From contig NZ_WAAQ01000001.1 in assembly GCF_008868125.1 (NCBI RefSeq), positions 1,178,001 through 1,242,000 on the forward strand: a stretch of 64,000 nucleotides of DNA, written 5' to 3'. The DNA comes from Microbacterium maritypicum. GTDB taxonomy: Bacteria > Actinomycetota > Actinomycetes > Actinomycetales > Microbacteriaceae. Of this stretch, positions 1 to 8,939 are shown piece by piece; position 1 is the first letter of the stretch; each line of letters begins with the position of its first letter. A program made the position numbers and the translations under genes. The notes beneath the pieces were generated by a model that had not been told where the DNA came from, did no database searches, and was given only the letters and a program-made list of their open reading frames with translations.

Positions 1-354
1 CGCATCCTCGTGAACGAGCTTGCCATGCGGCCGCACAACAGCGGGCACTGGAGCCAGGACGGCGCCGTCACCGGCCAGTTCGAACAGCACCTGCGTGCCG
101 TCGCCGATCTTCCTCTCGGGAGCACCGCGCCGCGAGCCGCGTGGTCCGTGATGGTCAACATCCTCGGCGGACCCGTCGAGGGGACGCTCGACGAGCGTTT
201 CGGCGCGGCGATGGCCGAGCACCCGCAGGCGAAGATCCACACCTACGGGAAGGCGCCGAGACCGGGCCGCAAGGTCGGACATGTGAATGTCGCCGACGAC
301 GACCTCGACGACGCGGTCTACGTCGCCAGGGCCGTCGCCGCACACTTCGACTGA
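1..354 (+). CDS. purK: PurK, N5-carboxyaminoimidazole ribonucleotide synthase, C-terminal part (runs in from the left edge)
   Basis: The reading frame is open from base 1 to the TGA at 352-354 and gives the last 117 residues. The segment [15 protein letters not shown] is the signature near the end of the ATP-grasp domain of PurK. The remainder matches the small C-terminal domain of the family, including the [13 protein letters not shown] stretch. PurK makes N5-CAIR from AIR, bicarbonate and ATP in purine synthesis. PurE, which uses that product, follows 92 bp downstream with its own promoter. The start codon lies outside the window. Confidence 0.95.
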   Translation, partial: RILVNELAMRPHNSGHWSQDGAVTGQFEQHLRAVADLPLGSTAPRAAWSVMVNILGGPVEGTLDERFGAAMAEHPQAKIHTYGKAPRPGRKVGHVNVADDDLDDAVYVARAVAAHFD

Positions 355-434
355 TCCGCAGCCCGCATCGCCTCTTCGCCGACACATGCGGGGCAAGAGG
401 CGTGCCGTTCGGGGAATCTCACAGCGGCAGACCG

Positions 435-440
435 TACCCT
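435..440 (+). promoter_or_regulatory. -10 element of purE (leaderless)
   Basis: TACCCT lies 6 nt before the GTG at 447. This matches the spacing seen at many other genes here and implies a transcript that starts at or next to the start codon. No clear -35 is visible. Confidence 0.6.
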
Positions 441-446
441 GATCTG

Positions 447-962
447 GTGACCGAGCCACTGCACTCTTCCGCCGAGCCTCTGGTCGGCGTCGTGATGGGA
501 TCCGACTCCGACTGGCGTGTGATGAGCGACGCGTCCCAGGCGCTCACGGACTTCGGCATCCCGCACGAGGTCGAGGTGGTATCCGCACACCGCACCCCGG
601 ACAAGCTCATGTCGTATGCGCGAGAAGCGCGCTCGCGCGGCATCCGCGTCATCATCGCCGGCGCCGGGGGAGCAGCCCACCTTCCGGGAATGCTCGCCTC
701 GATGACTCCGCTCCCCGTGGTGGGTGTCCCTGTGCCTCTCGCGTATCTCGACGGCATGGACTCCCTGCTGTCCATCGTGCAGATGCCCGCCGGCATCCCG
801 GTCGCGACGGTCTCCATCGGCGGCGCTCGCAATGCGGGTCTGCTCGCCGCACGGATCCTCGGAACGGCCGACACCGCTCTCGCTGACCGCGTCGAGGAGT
901 ACGCGCGCGATCTCGAGGCGCAGGTCGAGGAGAAGAACGAACGGCTGAAGGCCTCCCTGTGA
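447..962 (+). CDS. purE: PurE, N5-carboxyaminoimidazole ribonucleotide mutase
   Basis: This 171-residue class I PurE rearranges N5-CAIR to CAIR in de novo purine synthesis. The phosphate-binding GSDSDW motif is at residues 18-23, the catalytic-His motif SAHRTP has His48, and the glycine-rich [12 protein letters not shown] segment follows. The length fits the family (about 160-180). GTG 447 was chosen because a -10 element sits 6 nt upstream and because the frame upstream of it has no family similarity. The stop overlaps the start of the LCP gene by 4 bp (GTGA), so the two are probably translationally coupled. Confidence 0.95.
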   Translation: MTEPLHSSAEPLVGVVMGSDSDWRVMSDASQALTDFGIPHEVEVVSAHRTPDKLMSYAREARSRGIRVIIAGAGGAAHLPGMLASMTPLPVVGVPVPLAYLDGMDSLLSIVQMPAGIPVATVSIGGARNAGLLAARILGTADTALADRVEEYARDLEAQVEEKNERLKASL

Positions 963-2413
963 CTCTTGCGCCTCCGCGCGCAACACGGCGCCCGCTGATC
1001 GAGACCCGGCCGCTGCGGCACCCGGACTCCGCCGATTCGGGGATGATGGCCAAACGCGGGTGGTGGCTGGTCGCCGTGAACCTTCTGGTGCCGGGCTCCG
1101 CCCAGGTCCTCGCCGGCAACCGCCGCCTCGGCCGTTTCGGTCTCGGCGCCACACTGGTCTCCTGGGTCCTCGCGATCGTCGCTCTCGGACTCGCGCTCTT
1201 CGCACGCCCTGTCCTGCTGTGGCTCACGATCGGTGGCGGTTTCTTCTCGGCCGCCGTACTGACGATCGTTCAGGTGCTGCTGGTGGGATACGTCGTGCTC
1301 TGGGTGGTGCTCACGTTCGACACTCTGCGCCTGGTGCGTCTCGTGAAGGTGCCAGGAGTCTCCCGACTCGCCATCCCGGTCGTGGCGCTGGTACTGCTGG
1401 GACTCGTCGGCGGCGGGGCGGGATACGCAGCCACCGCCGTCGGATCGGTGCGCAACACCATCGGCTCGATCTTCGGACAGAGCGGTCCCAGTGTGCAGCC
1501 CAGCGACGGCTACTACAACATCCTCCTCCTCGGAGCCGACAGCGGCGACGGCCGCGACTCCATGAGGTTCGACAGCATCTCGGTGGTCTCGGTGAACGCC
1601 GACACCGGTGCCGTGACGATCACCGGCATCCCCCGAGAGCTCCCCAATGCGCCGTTCAGCGACGGCAGCCCGATGCAGGAGCTGTATCCGGAGGGGTTCG
1701 AGGGCCACAGCTCCTCTACCTGCGGCTGGAACGGATGGATGAACCACGTGCGCAACGCCGCCGAGGTCTGCCGGGAAGACGCCGGCGCCGGTCTCTACCC
1801 CGACGCCGTGGCCAACGGGTCGGAACCGGGTATCGAGGCGACGAAGGATGCGGCCGAAGGCGTACTCGGGATCGAGATCCCGTACTACGTGTTCGTCGAC
1901 ATGCACGGCTTCGCTGAGCTCGTCGATGCACTGGGTGGTGTCGAGATCGACGTCACGGAGCGGCTGCCCAAGGGTGGTCCGCCCGAGGGGTGGACGGGCA
2001 CCGACGTGAACGAGTGGGCCATCGGCTGGATCGAACCGGGAACGCAGCGCATGGACGGCGACACGGCGCAGTGGTACGCCCGCTCGCGCTACACGACCAG
2101 TGACTGGGACCGGATGAAGCGTCAGCGGGAGCTGCAGGCCGCCATCCTCGCCCAGTTCACGCCACAGACCGTCCTCACCCGATTCAACGAGGTGGCAGCG
2201 GCCGGCACGGCCCTGATCAGCACGGATCTCCCGTCGGACAAACTGCCTGAGTTCTTCGACCTGATGCTCAAGGCGAAGGAGCAGCCGGTCACGTCGATCG
2301 AGCTCACCCCCGACGCCGGCGTGGACGAGCACCAGCCCGACTACGCCTTCATCCACGACTTGATCCAGCAGAAGCTGCATCCGCCGACGGAGACGCCGAC
2401 GCCCGAGCCGTGA
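959..2413 (+). CDS. LytR-CpsA-Psr (LCP) family cell-wall glycopolymer ligase
   Basis: This 484-residue membrane protein should transfer a lipid-linked glycopolymer to peptidoglycan outside the membrane. Several hydrophobic segments fill residues about 30-157, more than the single helix of the classic family. The extracytoplasmic LCP domain starts near residue 183 with [20 protein letters not shown], which has the Asp/Arg pair that binds polyprenyl pyrophosphate. GIPREL follows near residue 222, equivalent to the conserved IPRD segment. Later blocks include the Arg-rich [18 protein letters not shown]. The GTG start at 959 overlaps the purE stop; an ATG at 1044 is an alternative, but would remove only about 28 residues. 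A strong hairpin follows the gene. Which polymer it attaches is not shown by the sequence; the glycan genes downstream are natural candidates. Confidence 0.9.
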   Translation: MTLAPPRATRRPLIETRPLRHPDSADSGMMAKRGWWLVAVNLLVPGSAQVLAGNRRLGRFGLGATLVSWVLAIVALGLALFARPVLLWLTIGGGFFSAAVLTIVQVLLVGYVVLWVVLTFDTLRLVRLVKVPGVSRLAIPVVALVLLGLVGGGAGYAATAVGSVRNTIGSIFGQSGPSVQPSDGYYNILLLGADSGDGRDSMRFDSISVVSVNADTGAVTITGIPRELPNAPFSDGSPMQELYPEGFEGHSSSTCGWNGWMNHVRNAAEVCREDAGAGLYPDAVANGSEPGIEATKDAAEGVLGIEIPYYVFVDMHGFAELVDALGGVEIDVTERLPKGGPPEGWTGTDVNEWAIGWIEPGTQRMDGDTAQWYARSRYTTSDWDRMKRQRELQAAILAQFTPQTVLTRFNEVAAAGTALISTDLPSDKLPEFFDLMLKAKEQPVTSIELTPDAGVDEHQPDYAFIHDLIQQKLHPPTETPTPEP

Positions 2414-2488
2414 TCACGCCCGCGTGAGGTCGAGCTACCCGCTCGGCACCCCATGCGCGCCCCTCTGTGCCGACGCCATGAACGACAA

Positions 2489-2527
2489 AGCCCACGGCCG
2501 TCTCCCGAAGGAGAACGACCGTGGGCT
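2489..2527 (+). terminator. Rho-independent-like terminator after the LCP gene
   Basis: A long imperfect stem (AGCCCACGG, CGT and CTCC arms on one side; GGAG, ACG and CCGTGGGCT on the other) closes on the loop CGAA. No gene lies in 2414-2622. The hairpin lies between convergent genes and could stop both. Confidence 0.75.
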
Positions 2528-2622
2528 TCCGGTGGATTCCACCGGATGCACCAGACGACGGTGATCGGAGGGGGAGGGATCACCGTCGTCCAGTCGACCA
2601 CCGCACGAGGCGGCAGCCGGAC

Positions 2623-3207
2623 CTAGGCGCGCTTGCGGCGCGATGCTCCCACCGCGACGAGGGCTCCACCGGCGACCAGAGCTGCTGCTCCGCCGCCGAG
2701 GACCCAGGGCGACACGCTTCCGCCGGTGAGGGCCAGCTCGATGCCGCCACCGGTGAGCGGCAGCTCCGAACCCGCGGTCGCAACCCCGGGATCGTGGTCG
2801 CAGCTGGTGGCCGCATCGTGGCCGTGCGAAACCGTGATCGTGGCGGTGTACGAACGCGAGCCGTTGAAGGCGACGGCGTAGGAGCCCTCACCGTCGGACG
2901 GCGGACGGAACGTGAGGGTCAGGCTTCCGTCGGCGCCGGCGATGTTGCCGGAGACGGCGGCCTTGCCGGCGTTGTAGCCGGACACCGACACGTTGACGTT
3001 CTCGGATGCCAGGAAATACCCCGGACCGAACACGATCGTCGAGACTTCGCAGATGTCGATGATCGGGTCGCCGACCTTGGCGCCGGGAGGCGTCGGATAC
3101 GAGTCGGACGACGCGGCCGGTACAGTCGGCGCAGCGGTGGCCACAGTGGGCGCGACGAGTACGAGCGCGCCAGCGGCAAGGCTGATGACAGCCAGTTTCT
3201 TCAGCAT
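2623..3207 (-). CDS. Secreted cell-wall-anchored protein with tandem sortase motifs
   Basis: This is a 194-residue surface protein. It has an N-terminal signal peptide (MLKKLAVISLAAGALVLVA, cleavage near ATAA at about residue 25), a compact all-beta-looking domain of about 110 residues with two cysteines, then a sorting region. The sorting region holds LPLTG at 149-153 and LALTG at 158-162, a hydrophobic helix at about 168-188 and the positive tail RRKRA. LAxTG is the recognition motif of class E sortases in high-GC actinobacteria. Two candidate motifs nine residues apart are unusual. The start is supported by GGGGAG 5 nt upstream. The globular domain is not a family I recognise; its repeated Gly/Ser/Val strands suggest an Ig-like or cell-surface binding module. 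Confidence is high for anchoring and low for function. Confidence 0.8.
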   Translation of the reverse strand: MLKKLAVISLAAGALVLVAPTVATAAPTVPAASSDSYPTPPGAKVGDPIIDICEVSTIVFGPGYFLASENVNVSVSGYNAGKAAVSGNIAGADGSLTLTFRPPSDGEGSYAVAFNGSRSYTATITVSHGHDAATSCDHDPGVATAGSELPLTGGGIELALTGGSVSPWVLGGGAAALVAGGALVAVGASRRKRA

Positions 3208-3268
3208 GATTTCTCCCCAGAAATTTCACGCGGAATCGCTTTTGGACACACCCCTGCATCCAACTGCG

Positions 3269-3307
3269 TGGCGTCTTCCTGCCCCCACGGCAGGATGGCA
3301 GACGCCA
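3269..3307 (-). terminator. Hairpin between the DUF4012 gene and the sortase-substrate gene
   Basis: A two-part stem, TGGCGTC/GACGCCA outside and CCTGCC/GGCAGG inside, closes on CCCAC. It could terminate the leftward DUF4012 transcript. If the weak -10 at 3332-3337 is real, the same hairpin would lie inside the 5' leader of the sortase substrate. No U-tract follows. Confidence 0.5.
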
Positions 3308-3331
3308 GATATTCCCCAGTGAGTCGACAGT

Positions 3332-3337
3332 ACCCTA
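3332..3337 (-). promoter_or_regulatory. Possible -10 element for the sortase-substrate gene
   Basis: On the minus strand TAGGGT lies just beyond the DUF4012 stop codon, giving a leader of about 120 nt to the ATG at 3207. No -35 is evident, so this is tentative. Confidence 0.3.
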
Positions 3338-3351
3338 TCGAGCCGGGAATG

Positions 3352-5115
3352 TCACGAGGCGCATCGGAGGGGCTCCCGTGTCGTGTCGGGGGTGTGGATC
3401 AGCGGGGTGTGCCGCACCTCCGTGAGTCGCTCTCCCGCACCGGTGCCCTGGAACTCGACCGTGATCGTCGTCGATTCGCCCGGCGCGAGGGAGACCTCGT
3501 GCTGCACAGCCGAGCGGTCGCCGATCATCGCCGTCTGCACGCCCTCTTCTGCGCCGTCCCGGTCGATGCGCGACGGCGTCGCCCCCTCGGGGCCGTACAC
3601 GGCGATCAGCGTGCGCACCGTGCCTGCGGGCACGCCGTAGAAGCCGTCCGCCGTGACGTAGGGCGGCAACGAGGTGGCGGCGTCGGCGGGGGCCGTGTTG
3701 GTCCATGTCACCCGCACCTGCGTGGTCGGGGTCCCCTGGCAGCTCCCGACCGATGTCGAGATGGATGCGCGGGTGTAGAAGTCCATCTTGCCGCCGGTGG
3801 TGTCGTTCATCAGCACCCCCACGTAGGTCGCATCGACGCTGTCGGTGGGAATCGTGCCCCCCAGTGCAGAGCCGGCGAGAACGGCCTCTTCGTCGTCATG
3901 GGCGCTCCAGATCCGGATGCGGCCCTCCTCCGCCGACGTCGCCAGTTCTCCGATCAGTGCGCGCGGGTCTCCTCCGGACAGCGCGGCGCCGAAGAGCGCT
4001 CCTGCGGCCTGCGCGAAGATCTCGTCCTGCACGGCGGGATCGGGAACCGCGGCGTAGATCTCTGAGAGCAGGATGTCGGTGACGTTCTCGGGCGTCGCCG
4101 TGAACGGGCCGAACGTGAGGTCTCCGGTCGCCGCGATCAGATGCTTCGCGACGACGGCGTCCACGGCGATGACGCCGTCGACGGTCCCACCGAATCGACC
4201 CTCCCAGCGGGCGGCGATGGCAGCTCCTGCCTCGCTGAAGTCGGGGATGCTCGTGATGTTCTGCAGATAGCGGCCAGGACGGTCCTCGAAGAGCGCGATC
4301 GTCGAGTCGCTGAGGGGCAGCGCGGTGTCGAGCGGAGGGAAGTCCCGCGTCGACGCCTGGCTCTGGAGGGTGATCCTGCCCCCCTCGGCGTGCAACAGGG
4401 CGATGGATCCGATGATGCCGCCCGACGAGCGCAGCTCGGCGTTGTTCTGCATCGCGAGTACGTAGTTGCGCGGTCCCTCGCCGCCGAGCATGGTGGGCAG
4501 CAGCACGGCCGCGCCATGGAGCGAACCCACGACCGTCGCGGCCTCGGTGACGGATGAGCGCATGGTGCGGATGGCGTCGGCGAGCGGCGGGAGCGTGGCG
4601 TCGGCGTCGATGCGTCGTGCGTGCAGCTGCGCGGTGCTGAGCGCTGTGTCGGCCGTGCCGAGCGGGCCGGCGATCTCTGCGAACGGCGCCAGATCGATCG
4701 CCCCGCCGGCGAAGCCCAGGCTCGCCAGATCGAAGTCCGCCGCCACGTCGAGGAGGGGCGTGAGCGCGTCGGCCGACACGTCGTCGGCGATCTCGGCGAT
4801 CTCGCTCACCGCGCTGAAGTTCGGTCCGATCCATGGCAGGGCGCCGAACGCGTGCCACACGGGGTCGGACGTCAGGCTGCGAGCGGACTCCGCGTTGTGC
4901 GCGATGCTCTTCGCCAGCGGCCTGGCGCCCTCGAGGTCTCCGGCCGCGATCGAAGACTTCAGCTGAGAGGCGCCTTTCGCCACCTGCTGGAGGTCGTTCA
5001 CCGCGCCGATCCCACGGATGCAGACCCAGCCGATGGCGATCAGGAGAAGGGAGAGCAGAACGCCGACGGTCCACCCGATCCATCGGCGCCGGACGGGAAG
5101 TCGACCATCGCTCAC
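3352..5115 (-). CDS. DUF4012 family membrane-anchored protein
   Basis: This 587-residue protein has one N-terminal membrane helix (about residues 13-33) after a short positively charged cytoplasmic stretch, and a large extracytoplasmic part. The sequence matches the DUF4012 family: a helical region rich in small residues (residues about 35-180), then segments such as NYVLAMQNNAELRSSGGIIG and DGVIAVDAVVAKHLI. DUF4012 proteins are common in actinobacterial capsule and wall-glycan loci, but their activity is not established. GTG at 5115 was chosen because further upstream the frame is rich in Arg/Pro/His and has no membrane character. It stands opposite a glycosyltransferase gene starting at 5238. 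An enzymatic role in polymer assembly is only an inference from its location. Confidence 0.8.
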   Translation of the reverse strand: MSDGRLPVRRRWIGWTVGVLLSLLLIAIGWVCIRGIGAVNDLQQVAKGASQLKSSIAAGDLEGARPLAKSIAHNAESARSLTSDPVWHAFGALPWIGPNFSAVSEIAEIADDVSADALTPLLDVAADFDLASLGFAGGAIDLAPFAEIAGPLGTADTALSTAQLHARRIDADATLPPLADAIRTMRSSVTEAATVVGSLHGAAVLLPTMLGGEGPRNYVLAMQNNAELRSSGGIIGSIALLHAEGGRITLQSQASTRDFPPLDTALPLSDSTIALFEDRPGRYLQNITSIPDFSEAGAAIAARWEGRFGGTVDGVIAVDAVVAKHLIAATGDLTFGPFTATPENVTDILLSEIYAAVPDPAVQDEIFAQAAGALFGAALSGGDPRALIGELATSAEEGRIRIWSAHDDEEAVLAGSALGGTIPTDSVDATYVGVLMNDTTGGKMDFYTRASISTSVGSCQGTPTTQVRVTWTNTAPADAATSLPPYVTADGFYGVPAGTVRTLIAVYGPEGATPSRIDRDGAEEGVQTAMIGDRSAVQHEVSLAPGESTTITVEFQGTGAGERLTEVRHTPLIHTPDTTREPLRCAS

Positions 5116-5225
5116 CCGAGCATTCAAGCACGAACCGCTGCAGTGGTGGTGGGGGAAAACTGTGCGAACGCTGACATTCGGGCGGCGCGGTCGGCGCGTT
5201 CCGTGGGGGAGCGGCACGGCGAAGA

Positions 5226-5231
5226 TAGCCT
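5226..5231 (+). promoter_or_regulatory. -10 element of the glycosyltransferase at 5238 (leaderless)
   Basis: TAGCCT ends 6 nt before ATG 5238. It favours this ATG over the GTG two codons earlier, which would overlap the spacer. Confidence 0.6.
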
Positions 5232-5237
5232 GTGGGC

Positions 5238-6311
5238 ATGGGTGCTCGGCTGCGTGTTGTTCTGGATCAGCTCGTGAGCGTCGTCGATGCCGATCATGCG
5301 GACGCCGCGGTGGGACTCGCGGCAGGACTGGTCGCGACGGCGCCCTCCGGGTGCGCGGTCGATGCCATCGTCCCGTCGGGCGCGACCGTGCCCGTGGCGG
5401 GAATCGGGGACGTCCGCACCCTCGGCATGGGGCGCCGCGAACTCGCTGCCGCCTGGCAGCTCGGGATCGTTCCCGGTGTCGGCGGGGGACTGATCCATTC
5501 GCCGACGCTCATGGCCCCGCTCGTGCGCCACGATCGCGTGCACGACAACGACCAGACCACGGTCACGGTGTGGGATCTGCGCGCATGGGAAGCGCCGGAG
5601 ACGCTCTCCAAAGGCAGCGTCGCCTGGCAGCGCGGTATGCTCCGACGCGCCGTCAGGCATGCCGACGCGGTCGTGGTGCCCTCTCACGCCGTCGCGGAGC
5701 GTCTGTCCGAGCTCGCGAAGATCGGCGACCGTCTCCGTGTGATCGCCGGCGCACCGCCTCAGGGATTCCGCGCTCCCGGTGACGCGTCCGAGCGTCGCCG
5801 CGCTCTCTCGCTGCCCGACGAGTACGTGGTTCTGACCGGGTCCGTCTCGAGTCTGTCCGACGGCTTCCGGGGTGCGGTGGCCGCCGGCCTCGACGCGGTG
5901 GTCATCGACGCGCCCGAAGGGGCGGAGCCTCGTCACGCCGACGCCGCTGCGGCGGCAGGACTGCCGGAGAGGCGCACGCATGTGCGGGGGGCACTGAGCG
6001 TCGAGGATCGTGCAGCAGTACTAGACGGCGCATCCGCCTATGTCGCGACGGATGCGGTGGCAGGCTGGCCGTGGCGCGCGGTGGAGGCCATGGTGCTCGG
6101 CGTTCCCGTCGTGGCGGTCTCCAGTGGGTCACATCGGGACGTCATCGCCGACGGGGGCATGCTGGTCCCCGCCGAGGCGATCGCCGACGCGGTCGCCGAG
6201 GCGACCGGTGGAGCGGCGGACAGACTCCGCGTGCTCGCCTGCGACCGGTCGCGAGCCTTCTCCTGGGCGAGCTCTGCGGAACGCCTCTGGGGCCTGCACG
6301 CAGACCTGTGA
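5238..6311 (+). CDS. Glycosyltransferase of GT-B type (GT4-like)
   Basis: This 357-residue soluble protein has the two-domain layout of GT-B glycosyltransferases. The N-terminal half is weakly conserved and has no membrane helix. The C-terminal half shows the family blocks HADAVVVPSHAVAERL, then RAVEAMVLGVPVVAVSSG and ADGGMLVP. These form the nucleotide-sugar binding region in which a Glu normally contacts the donor ribose; here it is the Glu of AVEAMVLG. The donor and acceptor cannot be told. It is a single gene, leaderless, divergent from the DUF4012 gene and followed about 100 bp later by the FG-GAP protein. Confidence 0.75.
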   Translation: MGARLRVVLDQLVSVVDADHADAAVGLAAGLVATAPSGCAVDAIVPSGATVPVAGIGDVRTLGMGRRELAAAWQLGIVPGVGGGLIHSPTLMAPLVRHDRVHDNDQTTVTVWDLRAWEAPETLSKGSVAWQRGMLRRAVRHADAVVVPSHAVAERLSELAKIGDRLRVIAGAPPQGFRAPGDASERRRALSLPDEYVVLTGSVSSLSDGFRGAVAAGLDAVVIDAPEGAEPRHADAAAAAGLPERRTHVRGALSVEDRAAVLDGASAYVATDAVAGWPWRAVEAMVLGVPVVAVSSGSHRDVIADGGMLVPAEAIADAVAEATGGAADRLRVLACDRSRAFSWASSAERLWGLHADL

Positions 6312-6412
6312 TTCGCTGAGAGCAACCTGCGCATACGGGCGACACGCCGAAAAGTTGTGGCGCAAAGCGTGTAACAGTGGCATCATCACGCAACTTCCGT
6401 CACACTGGTCAC

Positions 6413-8851
6413 ATGTCTCGACGTGCCCCACGCTCGCGAAACAACATGAGGTTCCCCCGACTCCTCACCTGTTTCCTCGCTGTCTCCGCCCTTGTCATCG
6501 GAACGGTGGTCCCCGCCACTGCCGCCACCGCGTCCGTCTCCGCGAGCGGCTCGAGCAGCGCGAGCATCGCGAAAGCAGCCGTCGACCCGGTCTCGGCCGG
6601 GATGGTGAAGTCCACGCTTGCAGGTTTCGAGGCGGGCAATATCATCAGCGATGCGGTCTTCACGAACGCGGGCACGATGTCCGAGGCGCAGATCCAGGCC
6701 TTCTTCAACAGCAAGGTGTCGAGCTGTCAGAGCGGTTACGTCTGCATCAAGGACTTCCGCATCACGTCGGTGACCCGCCCCGCCGACGCCTACTGCGACG
6801 GCTACACCGGCGCGGCCAACGAGTCCGCGGCGCGGATCATCTACCGTGTCGCGCAGTCCTGCAACATCAATCCTCAGGTGCTGATCGTGATGCTCCAGAA
6901 GGAGCAGGGGCTGATCACCCACACCTGGCCGAGCGCGTGGCGATACAACATCGCGCTGGGGCAGGGGTGCCCTGACACCGCGCCTTGCGACCCGAACTAC
7001 ATCGGCTTCTTCCATCAGATCTACGGCGCCGCGCGCCAGATGCAGATCTACATGGAAGGCAAGTGGTTCCAGTGGTACGCACCGGGTCGGACCTGGAACA
7101 TCCTCTACAACCCGAACGCGAACTGCGGCAGCTCGCCCGTCTACATCGCCAACAAGGCGACGTCGGCCCTCTACTACTACACGCCGTACCAGCCCAATGC
7201 AGCGGCGATGCGCGCGGGCTACGGCGAGGGTGACGGCTGCTCCGCGTACGGCAACCGCAACTTCTACAACTACTTCACCGACTGGTTCGGCTCCACACAG
7301 ACGCCGACAGCCGTCGGACCCAGCCTCTCCTCGGTGAACACTTCGTCGTACGTCCTCGGCATCGACAGTGCCGGCGTGCTCTGGGGCTACCCGTTCGCGA
7401 AGAGCGCGTGGGGAAACCGGAAGCAGCTGGCCACCGGCGTCGGCGCGTCTTCCTCGGCCATGCTGGTGGGCGATCTCAACGGTGATGGCAACCGCGATCT
7501 GATCATCCGTCAGGGGCAGACCGCGATGGTTCTGCGCGGGAACGGTTCCGGATTCGATTCCGGCCAGGGGCTGAACGTCGATTGGAGCGGCGTGGTCCTC
7601 TCCGCGCCCGCCGGCGACGTGGATGGCGACGGCGTGCCCGATGTTCTCACGACGAATGCGGCCGGCGACCTGCTCCTGTGGCGCGGAGACGACCGAGGCG
7701 GTCTGCTCCCCGGTATCCAGATCGGGTGGGGCTGGGGCGGGATGAATCTGCTCGTTGGCAACGTCGACCTCAACCGCGACGGAAAGCCGGATCTGATCGG
7801 ACGTGATTCCGTCGGTCGTCTGTGGGTGTATTACGGCAACGGCACCGGCGGGTGGGCGGGTCAGCGTCAGCTGGGTTCGGGATGGGCGTCGATGACCTCG
7901 GTCTTCGTGCCCGGGGACTTCACCGGGGACGGTGTGTCCGATCTCGCCGGTCGAGCTGCCGACGGCGATCTCTACCTTTATCCCGGTGACGGAGCAGGAG
8001 GCATCACCACGGCAGGTCGCATCGGGAACGGCTGGAACTCTCTCAACGGTCTGGCTGGCGCGGGGGATGCGGTGAGCAAGGTACGTCCCGTTCCGGCCGG
8101 AGCCGGCGATGTCGATCGCGACGGCGCGGCAGACGTCCTCGCGCTCTCGGGTCAGGGCTCTCTCAACCTCTACCGCGGCAACGGCTCTGGCGGTTGGCGT
8201 GGTTCGCAGCAGCTCGGTGGCGGCTGGAGCGCCGATGATCGGATCATCACGATGGGCGACTTCAACGGTGACGGGCACCGTGACCTCGGGCGGATCACCG
8301 CGAGCGGTCAGTTCCTGCTGTACCCGGGCCAAGCAGGCGGATACGGAGAACCTGTCACGATCGGTACTGGCTGGAACGGGCTCTCGTTGCTCGTGGGAGG
8401 TATCGACTTCGACGGCGATCGCATTCCGGATGTGATCGGACGCAACGGCGCGGGCAACCTGGTCTACTACCGTGGCAACGGCTCTGGCGGGTGGGCGGCA
8501 GGCCCGGTGGAGATCGGCATCGGCTGGGGCGGGTTCACTCTCGCGACGAACGCCGGTGATTTCGACGGTGACGGTCGGCAGGACCTCATCGCCCGCAGCG
8601 CCGACGGGAACCTCTGGCTCTATCCGACCAATGGGCGAGGCAGCTGGGGCGGGCCGCGACAGATCGGATACGGCTGGGGAGGCTTCACCTCGATCCTCGG
8701 TGCGGGCGATTTCGACCGCAACGGTCTGATGGATGTGATCACCAGGGCAGCGGACGGTACCCTCTACCTCTACCGCGGCAACGGTGCCGGTGGGTGGGGG
8801 ACGAGTACGCCGATCGGCACCGGGTGGAACGGCTTTACCGCCCTCGGCTGA
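6413..8851 (+). CDS. Secreted FG-GAP/VCBS repeat protein with a lysozyme-like N-terminal domain
   Basis: The protein is 812 residues from ATG 6413 (ATG 6446 is an alternative). A signal peptide spans about residues 12-40 (LLTCFLAVSALVIGTVVPA). Residues about 60-300 form a domain rich in Cys, Trp and Tyr with the segment LIVMLQKEQGLI, where Glu164 is placed like the catalytic Glu of lysozyme-fold hydrolases. Such domains occur in actinobacterial secreted proteins often labelled hemagglutinin-like. Residues about 350-805 hold nine FG-GAP type repeats spaced about 50 residues apart, each with a Ca-binding-like loop (GDLNGDGNRDL, GDVDGDGVPDV, GDFDGDGRQDL and relatives); they should form a beta-propeller. 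A wall-acting hydrolase or carbohydrate-binding surface protein is inferred. The hairpin at 8866 ends the unit. Confidence 0.75.
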   Translation: MSRRAPRSRNNMRFPRLLTCFLAVSALVIGTVVPATAATASVSASGSSSASIAKAAVDPVSAGMVKSTLAGFEAGNIISDAVFTNAGTMSEAQIQAFFNSKVSSCQSGYVCIKDFRITSVTRPADAYCDGYTGAANESAARIIYRVAQSCNINPQVLIVMLQKEQGLITHTWPSAWRYNIALGQGCPDTAPCDPNYIGFFHQIYGAARQMQIYMEGKWFQWYAPGRTWNILYNPNANCGSSPVYIANKATSALYYYTPYQPNAAAMRAGYGEGDGCSAYGNRNFYNYFTDWFGSTQTPTAVGPSLSSVNTSSYVLGIDSAGVLWGYPFAKSAWGNRKQLATGVGASSSAMLVGDLNGDGNRDLIIRQGQTAMVLRGNGSGFDSGQGLNVDWSGVVLSAPAGDVDGDGVPDVLTTNAAGDLLLWRGDDRGGLLPGIQIGWGWGGMNLLVGNVDLNRDGKPDLIGRDSVGRLWVYYGNGTGGWAGQRQLGSGWASMTSVFVPGDFTGDGVSDLAGRAADGDLYLYPGDGAGGITTAGRIGNGWNSLNGLAGAGDAVSKVRPVPAGAGDVDRDGAADVLALSGQGSLNLYRGNGSGGWRGSQQLGGGWSADDRIITMGDFNGDGHRDLGRITASGQFLLYPGQAGGYGEPVTIGTGWNGLSLLVGGIDFDGDRIPDVIGRNGAGNLVYYRGNGSGGWAAGPVEIGIGWGGFTLATNAGDFDGDGRQDLIARSADGNLWLYPTNGRGSWGGPRQIGYGWGGFTSILGAGDFDRNGLMDVITRAADGTLYLYRGNGAGGWGTSTPIGTGWNGFTALG

Positions 8852-8865
8852 GAGGCCGCGGCCCG

Positions 8866-8882
8866 CATCCCCGCAGGGGGTG
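8866..8882 (+). terminator. Short hairpin after the FG-GAP gene
   Basis: CATCCCC and GGGGGTG pair (one wobble) around GCA. The stem ends four bases before the -10 of the exporter operon. Confidence 0.55.
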
Positions 8883-8885
8883 TCC

Positions 8886-8891
8886 TAGAAT
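8886..8891 (+). promoter_or_regulatory. -10 element of the first wzm/wzt operon
   Basis: TAGAAT lies 7 nt before the ATG of a 9-codon leader frame (8899-8928) and 9 nt before an in-frame GTG of the permease at 8901. Confidence 0.6.
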
Positions 8892-8898
8892 GTTTGAG

Positions 8899-8928
8899 AT
8901 GTGCCGTGGCGCCCGCCACTGCAGCTGA
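8899..8928 (+). CDS. Candidate 9-residue leader peptide upstream of wzm
   Basis: ATG 8899 is exactly 7 nt after the -10, the spacing used by leaderless genes in this window. It opens the short frame MCRGARHCS, ending at TGA 8926-8928, 11 bases before the GTG 8940 of the permease. Two of its nine codons are Cys. It may be a leaderless regulatory uORF. Equally, initiation could occur at GTG 8901, which is in frame with the permease, and the short frame would then be chance. Confidence 0.3.
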   Translation: MCRGARHCS

Positions 8929-8939
8929 TTGAGTGGGCA

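Noticed and set aside
6386..8332. Long antisense frame across the FG-GAP gene
   Set aside because: It reflects the repeat structure and GC bias of the sense gene; no start signals or domains.
7464..8800. DNA repeats inside the FG-GAP gene as a possible CRISPR or tandem repeat array
   Set aside because: The periodicity is about 150 bp, in frame, and degenerate at DNA level. It encodes protein repeats.
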